A DNA stretch of 17,805 nucleotides from Azoarcus sp031555955 (GTDB taxonomy: Bacteria > Pseudomonadota > Gammaproteobacteria > Burkholderiales > Rhodocyclaceae): assembly GCA_031555955.1 (NCBI GenBank), contig JAVBTY010000115.1, positions 1 through 17,805 of the forward strand, given 5' to 3'. This document shows positions 12,747-17,805 of the stretch, piece by piece; positions within the stretch are counted from its first letter, which is position 1, and the number at the start of each line of letters is the position of its first letter. The notes beneath the pieces were generated by a model. The model saw only the letters and a list, made by a program, of their open reading frames with translations. It was not told where the DNA came from and did no database searches. Position numbers and translations under genes: made by a program.

Positions 12747-13157
12747 ATGCAATCACATCTTGAGCGGGAAGCCTTCAGCCGACGCCTGCATCAGCTTCTG
12801 GTCCGTGTGGGGCACCCCGATGCGGGACCCACCGAACTGGCACGGGAATTCAACCGCCGCTACCCTGGCACACCGGTAACACTGCACGCCGCGCGTAAAT
12901 GGCTGCAGGGCGAGGCGATCCCCGCGCAGGCGCGCATGCGGGTGCTGGCGCACTGGTTCGGCGTAAGCACCGAGTGGCTTCGTTTTGGCGAAGGCGCTCC
13001 GGTGGCGGCTGTCCCGGAAGAACCGGGGGCGGATGATCTGGTCAGGCAGAATCTGGATTTCCAGCTCGCACGCGAAGTCGCTACGCTCTCGCCCCCGCTG
13101 CGCGAAGCGGTCCGCCAGCTGGTGCGCGCGCTGCTCAAGGCTGAGCAGCCGGACTGA
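12747..13157 (+). CDS. XRE-like helix-turn-helix transcriptional regulator
   Basis: A 136-residue DNA-binding protein. The helix-turn-helix region spans about residues 7-80. It includes FSRRLHQLLVRVGHPDAGPT, then the recognition part VTLHAARKWLQGEAIPAQAR, and closes with MRVLAHWFGVSTEWLRFGEG, a pattern seen in many short phage-repressor-like regulators of betaproteobacteria. An acidic linker (80-97) precedes a C-terminal helical tail (98-132, LDFQLAREVATLSPPLREAV), probably for dimerisation. The start is the only ATG that keeps the first HTH helix. It has no ribosome binding site but an extended -10 just upstream. It diverges from the PAS gene over an inverted repeat and ends in a strong bidirectional terminator. 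Its effector is unknown; control of the PAS gene is the simplest guess. Confidence 0.8.
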   Translation: MQSHLEREAFSRRLHQLLVRVGHPDAGPTELAREFNRRYPGTPVTLHAARKWLQGEAIPAQARMRVLAHWFGVSTEWLRFGEGAPVAAVPEEPGADDLVRQNLDFQLAREVATLSPPLREAVRQLVRALLKAEQPD

Positions 13158-13184
13158 ACACCGGCAGGGCGGGCCGCACCGATG

Positions 13185-13220
13185 AAAAAAGCCTTTCTCC
13201 TGACCAGGAGAAAGGCTTTT
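13185..13220. terminator. Bidirectional intrinsic terminator (XRE gene / aceA)
   Basis: A perfect 15-bp stem (13187-13201 with 13206-13220) and a GACC loop. The stem ends in T-runs on both strands. It lies between the convergent XRE gene and aceA and should stop transcription from both sides. Confidence 0.9.
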
Positions 13221-13276
13221 GCGCTTCAGTGCAGCCGCCCGCCGGAAAGCGCGGACAGACCGCAGGCCGTGCCTGA

Positions 13277-14578
13277 TTAGTGGAACTGCTCTTCTTCGGT
13301 GGAGCCGGTGAGCGCGGTGACGCTGGAGGCGCCGCCCTGGATGACCGTGGTCACATCGTCGAAGTAGCCCGTGCCCACTTCCTGCTGGTGCGAAACGAAG
13401 GTGTAGCCGCGGTCGCGCGCGGCGAATTCCGGTTCCTGCACTTTTTCCACGTAAGCCGTCATGCCGCGCTGAACGTAGTCCTGCGCCAGATCGAACATGT
13501 TGTACCACATGGAGTGGATACCGGCCAAAGTGATGAACTGGTACTTGTAACCCATGGCGCCCAGCTCGCGCTGGAACCTGGCGATGGTCGCGTCGTCGAG
13601 GTTCTTCTTCCAGTTGAACGACGGCGAGCAGTTGTAGGCCAGCAGCTTGCCCGGGAATTTCGCATGCACCGCCTCGGCGAACTTGCGCGCGAAATCCAGA
13701 TCCGGCGTGCCGGTTTCGCACCACACCAGGTCGGCATATTCAGCGTAGGCGACGGCGCGGGAAATGGACTGCTCCAGGCCCTTGCGGGTTTTGTAGAAAC
13801 CTTCGGCAGTGCGTTCGCCGGTCAGGAAGGGCTTGTCGTTGGCATCGTAGTCGGAGGTCAGCAGGTCGGCGGCTTCGGCATCGGTGCGGGCAATCACCAG
13901 GGTCGGCACGCCCATCACGTCGGCGGCCAGGCGCGCGGCGATCAGTTTCTGGTTGGCTTCAGCGGTCGGCACCAGCACCTTGCCGCCCATGTGGCCGCAC
14001 TTTTTCACCGAGGCGAGCTGGTCTTCCCAGTGCACGCCGGCCGCGCCCGCGCGGATCATGGCCTTCATCAGCTCATAGGCGTTGAGCACGCCGCCGAAAC
14101 CGGCTTCGGCATCGGCCACGATGGGGGCGAAGTAGTCGATGTAGCCCTTGTCACCCGGGTTGATGTTCTTCGACCACTGGATCTGGTCGGCGCGCTGGAA
14201 GGTGTTGTTGATGCGCTCAACTACGGTGGGGACAGAGTTGACCGGATACAGGGACTGGTCCGGGTACATCGCGGCATAGGAGTTGTTGTCGGCGGCAACC
14301 TGCCAGCCAGACAGGTAGATGGCCTTGACACCAGCCTTGACCTGCTGCATGGCCTGCCCGCCGGTGAGCGCGCCCAGACAGTTCACATACGGTTCGGTAT
14401 TGACAAGCTTCCACAGCTTTTCCGCGCCGGCACGGGCAAGCGAGCTTTCGGGCTGGATCGACCCACGCAGGCGGACGACATCGGCGGCGGTGTAACCGCG
14501 CCTGATGCCTTTCCAGCGGGGATTTTCCGCCCAGTCTTTTTCCAGTGCTGCGATCTGCTGTTCGCGTATGAGCGTCAT
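13277..14578 (-). CDS. aceA: Isocitrate lyase
   Basis: A 433-residue cytoplasmic enzyme that splits isocitrate to succinate and glyoxylate, the first step of the glyoxylate bypass needed for growth on acetate or fatty acids. The catalytic signature KKCGH is residues 192-196 with active-site Cys194. Other family segments are GWQVAADNN (91-99), YPDQSLYP (105-112), PIVADAEAGFGG (152-163), GVHWEDQLASVKKCGH and YNCSPSFNWKKNL. The length matches the bacterial short-type enzyme. The ATG at 14578 is preceded by AAGGAAG 6 bases away; the frame opens further upstream but across the leader. A promoter and a 20-bp palindrome lie about 110-160 bases upstream, and a strong terminator lies downstream, so it is probably monocistronic. 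Malate synthase is not in this window. Confidence 0.98.
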   Translation of the reverse strand: MTLIREQQIAALEKDWAENPRWKGIRRGYTAADVVRLRGSIQPESSLARAGAEKLWKLVNTEPYVNCLGALTGGQAMQQVKAGVKAIYLSGWQVAADNNSYAAMYPDQSLYPVNSVPTVVERINNTFQRADQIQWSKNINPGDKGYIDYFAPIVADAEAGFGGVLNAYELMKAMIRAGAAGVHWEDQLASVKKCGHMGGKVLVPTAEANQKLIAARLAADVMGVPTLVIARTDAEAADLLTSDYDANDKPFLTGERTAEGFYKTRKGLEQSISRAVAYAEYADLVWCETGTPDLDFARKFAEAVHAKFPGKLLAYNCSPSFNWKKNLDDATIARFQRELGAMGYKYQFITLAGIHSMWYNMFDLAQDYVQRGMTAYVEKVQEPEFAARDRGYTFVSHQQEVGTGYFDDVTTVIQGGASSVTALTGSTEEEQFH

Positions 14579-14687
14579 GGTGCTTCCTTGTCGGTTGTTG
14601 GGAGAAAAATCGGCCTGCCTTCCGGATTTCCACAGCGGACGGTTTCCACCGCGCGACGCCCGGAAAAGGTGCAGACGACTGAACCGC

Positions 14688-14716
14688 AGTATAAAAGCGC
14701 TCATGCACAGCAGCAA
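14688..14716 (-). promoter_or_regulatory. Sigma-70-type promoter of aceA
   Basis: On the minus strand TTGCTG (14716-14711), a 17-base spacer and TATACT (14693-14688) form a strong sigma-70 match. The predicted start near 14681 gives a leader of about 100 bases before the aceA ATG. Confidence 0.7.
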
Positions 14717-14736
14717 TATGTCTTATATAAGACATA
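14717..14736. promoter_or_regulatory. 20-bp perfect palindrome, operator of aceA
   Basis: TATGTCTTATATAAGACATA is a perfect 20-bp palindrome directly abutting the upstream edge of the aceA -35. The shape (a TCTTATATAAGA core) resembles operators of GntR/FadR-type regulators of central-carbon genes. The regulator is not in this window, so the identity is inference. Confidence 0.7.
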
Positions 14737-14950
14737 AGAAAATATTTAATGACTTTTAATCATGATGTTAATGAATTGATTCCGGTATATAAAATGCAAA
14801 AGAATGCTATGAAATGATTTTTGCGCCCCCCTTGCTGCATTGCATCGTAACGCATGCTCCAGCCGGGGCAAGACAGGTCGTGCGGCTCCATTATCCGTCA
14901 CCGCAAAAACAGGCCAGAAAACGGGCACTGGAATGCAGCGCCTCCGGCAT

Positions 14951-14984
14951 AAAAAACCCACATGCGGCGCAAACCGCATGCGGG
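14951..14984 (-). terminator. Intrinsic terminator of katA
   Basis: On the minus strand an 11-bp stem (14984-14974 with 14967-14957, one G-U pair, 6-base loop) is followed by six Ts (14956-14951). It lies 33 bases beyond the katA stop. Confidence 0.88.
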
Positions 14985-15017
14985 CCGGTCAGGCAGATGC
15001 GGCCGAAGCCGCCCGGA

Positions 15018-16457
15018 TCAGCGCTTGAGCGCCTGACGCACCCCCGCGCCGTAGTCAGCATGGATTCTGTCGAAATGGACCAGCTGCCGTTCCACGATGA
15101 CATCCGGCACGCCCTGCATGGACGCGGCGATATTGGCGTACAGGCGCTGCTTCTGCCCGTCGTCGAACAGCTGCCACAGCGCGCGCGGCTGGCTGTAATC
15201 GTCGTTACCCTCACGGTGGCTGTAGCGGTCGGCGTCGCCACTGATGCGCAGCGGCGGCTCGGCCGCATCCGGACACGCCACCGGGCCGTTGAACGAGTTC
15301 GGCTCGTAATAGGCGTCCGGATTCGGGTTGTTGGGGAAGAAGCGCATCGCGCCGTCCTTGTGATAATGATGCACCGGACAGCGCGGGGCGTTCACCGGCA
15401 GCGCCTCGTAGTGCGTGCCAAGGCGGTAGCGGTGGGCGTCGGCGTAGCTGAAGAGGCGTCCCTGCAGCATCTTGTCCGGCGAGAAACCGATGCCGGGCAC
15501 CACGTTCGACGGCGACATCGCCACCTGCTCGATTTCGGCGAAGTAGTTGTCCGGATTACGGTTCAGCTCCATCACGCCGACCTCGATCAGCGGATAGTCC
15601 TTGTGCGGCCATACCTTGGTCAGGTCGAAGGGGTTGTAGGGCGTTTTTTCGGCGTCGAGCTCGGGCATGACCTGGACGTACATCGTCCACTTCGGACAGC
15701 TGCCGCGTTCGATCGCCCCGTAAAGGTCTTCCTGCGTCGACTCGCGCGTCTGGCCGACAACCCGGGCTGCTTCCTCGTTGCTCCAGTGGCGGTGGCCCTG
15801 CTGGGTCTTGAAGTGGAACTTGACCCAGAAGCGCTCGCCATCCCGGTTCCAGAACGAGAAGGTGTGCGAACCGTAGCCGTTGATGTGGCGCACGTCGGTG
15901 GGAAGGCCGCGGTCGCTCATCAGGATGGTGACCTGGTGCAGGGCTTCCGGCGACTGGGACCAGAAATCCCACGCCGCGGTGGACGAGCGCAGGTTGGTGC
16001 GGGGATGGCGCTTCTGGGTGTGGATGAAGTCCGGAAACTTGAGCGGATCGCGCAGAAAAAACACCGGCGTGTTGTTGCCGACCAGATCCCAGTTGCCTTC
16101 CTCGGTGTAGAACTTGACGGCGAAACCGCGCACATCGCGCTCGGCATCGGCCGCGCCCATTTCACCAGCAACAGTGGAGAAACGGAGGATAAGATCGGTC
16201 TTCTTCCCGACCTGGCTGAACAGCTTCGCCCGGGTGTAGCGGGTGATGTCGTGGGTAATGGTGAGCGTACCGTAAGCGCCCCAGCCCTTGGCGTGGACGA
16301 CGCGCTCGGGGATGCGCTCGCGGTTCTGGTGGGCAAGCTTTTCGATGAGCTGCCAGTCCTGCATCAGAACCGGGCCGCGCGGACCGGCGGTAAGGCTGTT
16401 CTGGTTATCGGCGACCGGGGCGCCAGCGGTAGTTGTGTGATAGGGGCATTGGCTCAC
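15018..16457 (-). CDS. katA: Monofunctional heme catalase (small-subunit clade)
   Basis: A 479-residue catalase that converts hydrogen peroxide to water and oxygen. The distal histidine is His55 in ERVVHAKGWGAYG, the distal asparagine is Asn128 in DLVGNNTPVFF, and the proximal heme tyrosine is Tyr338 in RLFSYADAHRYRLG. FSTVAGEMGAADAERDVRGF and FHFKTQQGHRHW are also family signatures. The length fits small-subunit (clade 3) catalases, with no C-terminal flavodoxin-like domain. Translation starts at GTG (16457-16455), supported by AGGAGA 8 bases upstream; no in-frame ATG fits as well. No signal peptide is present, so it is probably cytoplasmic. It has its own terminator and diverges from dnaX. 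No clear OxyR or Fur site was recognised upstream. Confidence 0.97.
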   Translation of the reverse strand: MSQCPYHTTTAGAPVADNQNSLTAGPRGPVLMQDWQLIEKLAHQNRERIPERVVHAKGWGAYGTLTITHDITRYTRAKLFSQVGKKTDLILRFSTVAGEMGAADAERDVRGFAVKFYTEEGNWDLVGNNTPVFFLRDPLKFPDFIHTQKRHPRTNLRSSTAAWDFWSQSPEALHQVTILMSDRGLPTDVRHINGYGSHTFSFWNRDGERFWVKFHFKTQQGHRHWSNEEAARVVGQTRESTQEDLYGAIERGSCPKWTMYVQVMPELDAEKTPYNPFDLTKVWPHKDYPLIEVGVMELNRNPDNYFAEIEQVAMSPSNVVPGIGFSPDKMLQGRLFSYADAHRYRLGTHYEALPVNAPRCPVHHYHKDGAMRFFPNNPNPDAYYEPNSFNGPVACPDAAEPPLRISGDADRYSHREGNDDYSQPRALWQLFDDGQKQRLYANIAASMQGVPDVIVERQLVHFDRIHADYGAGVRQALKR

Positions 16458-16525
16458 GGCGATTCTCCTATGTTGTTTTACCGGGGGTTATTACACACAG
16501 CACACAAGAGTCCCGCCCAGACTGC

Positions 16526-16545
16526 CCGCCGGAAATTCCCGGCGG
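16526..16545. repeat. 7-6-7 GC-rich inverted repeat between katA and dnaX
   Basis: CCGCCGG (16526-16532) and CCGGCGG (16539-16545) are exact complements about 70 bases upstream of the katA start. It has no T-run. It could be an operator or simply a GC-rich chance repeat. Confidence 0.35.
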
Positions 16546-16682
16546 CAGCTATTACGGACGGGACGGGCAAACGTCCATGGTACGGCTTTCACCCCTATGC
16601 CGCCAGCAAACCGCCCGGCTATATGCTCCTCTCCGTGCATTTTTCCCGCCCGCCCTTTCCGCGCGGGACTCCTCCTGCCCTC

Positions 16683-16691
16683 TGCTAGAAT
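16683..16691 (+). promoter_or_regulatory. Extended -10 of dnaX, probably leaderless
   Basis: TG-C-TAGAAT (16683-16691) is a good extended -10. It ends 7 bases before the dnaX ATG, so the transcript would begin at or one base before the start codon. No Shine-Dalgarno sequence and no -35 are seen. Confidence 0.5.
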
Positions 16692-16698
16692 CCGCGCC

Positions 16699-17805
16699 AT
16701 GAATTATCAGGTTCTCGCGCGCAAATGGCGGCCGAAGTCTTTCGGCGCGCTGATCGGCCAGGAGCACGTCGTCCGGGCGCTCAGCCATGCGCTCTCCACA
16801 GGACGGCTGCACCACGCCTGGCTTTTCACCGGCACGCGCGGCGTGGGCAAGACCACGATCAGCCGCATCCTCGCCAAGGCGCTCAACTGCGAAACCGGTG
16901 TGACGGCCGAACCCTGCGGCCAGTGCGCAGCCTGCCGCGCGATCGACGCCGACCGTTTCCCCGATTACGTGGAGATGGACGCCGCCTCCAACCGCGGCGT
17001 GGAAGACATGGCCTCGCTGCTCGACAAGGCGGTGTACGCGCCCGTACAGGGCCGTTACAAGGTCTACATGATCGACGAAGTTCACATGCTCACCGGGCAT
17101 GCCTTCAACGCCATGCTGAAAACGCTTGAAGAGCCGCCCGAGCACGTCAAGTTCATCCTCGCCACCACCGATCCGCAAAAAATTCCGGTGACGGTGCTGT
17201 CGCGCTGCCTGCAGTTCAACCTCAAGCAGATGCCGCCTGGCCACATCACCGACCATCTCGGGCGCATTCTCGAAGCCGAAGCCGTGCCCTTCGAACCCGG
17301 CGCGCTGCGCCACATCGCCAGGGCTGCGGCGGGTTCGATGCGCGACGCGCTGTCGCTGCTCGACCAGGCCATCGCGCACGGCGCGGGCAAGGTTGAAACG
17401 GAACAGGTTTCCCACATGCTCGGCTCCGTGGGCGACGACCACCTTTACGCCGTGCTCGACGCCCTGGCCGCCAATGATGTTGCCGCGCTGCTCGCCGTGG
17501 CCGACGCCATCGAAGCGCGCAGCCTCTCCTTCGACGCCGCGCTGCAGACACTAGCCTCGGTGCTGCACCGTATCGCCCTGCTCCAGTTCGCCCCCGGCGC
17601 GATCACGGACGAAACCGAGCGCCAGCGCCTGGCCCCCTACGCCAGCACATTTGGCGCGGAATACCTGCAGCTTGCCTACCAGATCGCCATTCACGGCCGC
17701 GACGAACTCGCGCTGGCGCCAGACGACTACGCCGGATTCACCATGACGCTGCTGCGCCTGCACGCCTTCAGGCCGGAGCAGCCCGCGCCGCTCGACGGCC
17801 CCACA
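16699..17805 (+). CDS. dnaX: DNA polymerase III subunit tau/gamma, N-terminal part
   Basis: The first 369 residues of the clamp-loader ATPase that loads the beta sliding clamp; the gene continues past the window. The start MNYQVLARKWRPKSFGALIG is family-typical. Walker A is residues 45-53 (GTRGVGKTT). The zinc-binding cysteines are Cys64, Cys73, Cys76 and Cys79. Walker B/DExH is DEVH (126-129). The SRC motif with the arginine finger is 168-170. The AAA+ domains I-II end near residue 240, and the collar domain III follows. The programmed frameshift that makes gamma in some species, and the tau-specific C-terminus, lie outside the window. The start has no ribosome binding site, only an extended -10 a few bases upstream. 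Confidence 0.97.
   Translation, partial: MNYQVLARKWRPKSFGALIGQEHVVRALSHALSTGRLHHAWLFTGTRGVGKTTISRILAKALNCETGVTAEPCGQCAACRAIDADRFPDYVEMDAASNRGVEDMASLLDKAVYAPVQGRYKVYMIDEVHMLTGHAFNAMLKTLEEPPEHVKFILATTDPQKIPVTVLSRCLQFNLKQMPPGHITDHLGRILEAEAVPFEPGALRHIARAAAGSMRDALSLLDQAIAHGAGKVETEQVSHMLGSVGDDHLYAVLDALAANDVAALLAVADAIEARSLSFDAALQTLASVLHRIALLQFAPGAITDETERQRLAPYASTFGAEYLQLAYQIAIHGRDELALAPDDYAGFTMTLLRLHAFRPEQPAPLDGPT

Larger units (their letters stand above)
14579..15017. other. 439-bp intergenic region between katA and aceA
   Basis: It holds the aceA leader (14579 to about 14681), promoter, 20-bp palindrome and the katA terminator, all listed separately. Between 14737 and 14950 I see only AT-rich sequence grading into GC-rich sequence. 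Open frames crossing it on both strands look spurious. Confidence 0.6.

Noticed and set aside
13280..14737. 485-codon open frame antisense to aceA
   Set aside because: It mirrors the isocitrate lyase gene almost exactly, with no domain signature or translation signal. It is a codon-bias shadow.
14746..14979. 77-codon minus-strand frame upstream of aceA
   Set aside because: It starts inside the katA terminator hairpin, has no ribosome binding site and reads like AT-rich intergenic DNA.
14814..16688. Very long open frame (624 codons) on the plus strand antisense to katA
   Set aside because: The catalase on the minus strand has every catalytic residue. The antisense frame has no ribosome binding site, runs through the katA terminator, and is His/Arg/Val-rich as expected from the complement of GC-rich codons.

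Overview
The window reads as chromosomal DNA of a GC-rich betaproteobacterium. The protein sequences, the aat-bpt-pyrD neighbourhood and the COG2229-type GTPase with Roadblock partners would fit Rhodocyclales or a related order. That placement is inference; no rRNA or other phylogenetic marker is present. Nearly all genes look intact and vertically inherited. I see no insertion sequence, prophage, CRISPR array, tRNA or rRNA.

Layout. (1) 1-1386, plus strand: the 3' end of homoserine dehydrogenase (hom) and a secreted NlpC/P60 peptidase. (2) 1707-4359, minus strand: a four-gene operon encoding a 402-aa protein with a receiver-like but apparently non-phosphorylatable N-terminus, a small MglA/COG2229-like GTPase, and two Roadblock/LC7 proteins. 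This is the least understood part of the window. (3) 4627-4935: a small XRE-type regulator. (4) 5172-9681: an iron module. A Cys-rich DUF2325 protein diverges from a ferric-iron binding protein (fbpA) over a strong Fur-box candidate. The permease (fbpB) and ATPase (fbpC) follow on alternating strands instead of in one operon. (5) 9678-12194: aat, bpt and pyrD. aat overlaps fbpC by four bases. Aat and Bpt are the two aminoacyl-transferases that feed the bacterial N-degron (ClpS/ClpAP) pathway. (6) 12248-13157: a short PAS-domain protein and a second XRE-like regulator, divergent across a perfect 7-8-7 inverted repeat. (7) 13277-14578: isocitrate lyase (aceA), with a sigma-70-like promoter directly abutted by a perfect 20-bp palindrome. 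(8) 15018-16457: a monofunctional catalase (katA, GTG start) with its own terminator. (9) 16699 to the end: dnaX, running off the window.

How the parts relate. The iron importer, the Fur-box candidate and the heme catalase form an iron/oxidative-stress theme, but only the Fur box is direct regulatory evidence. A recurrent feature is that four plus-strand genes (NlpC, pyrD, the second XRE and dnaX) lack a Shine-Dalgarno sequence and have a -10-like hexamer ending only 6-7 bases before the ATG. That geometry predicts leaderless transcripts. The Roadblock/GTPase operon is the best candidate for a little-described system: a possible signalling or polarity module combining a pseudo-receiver, a GTPase with an eroded G4 motif, and two Roadblock regulators.
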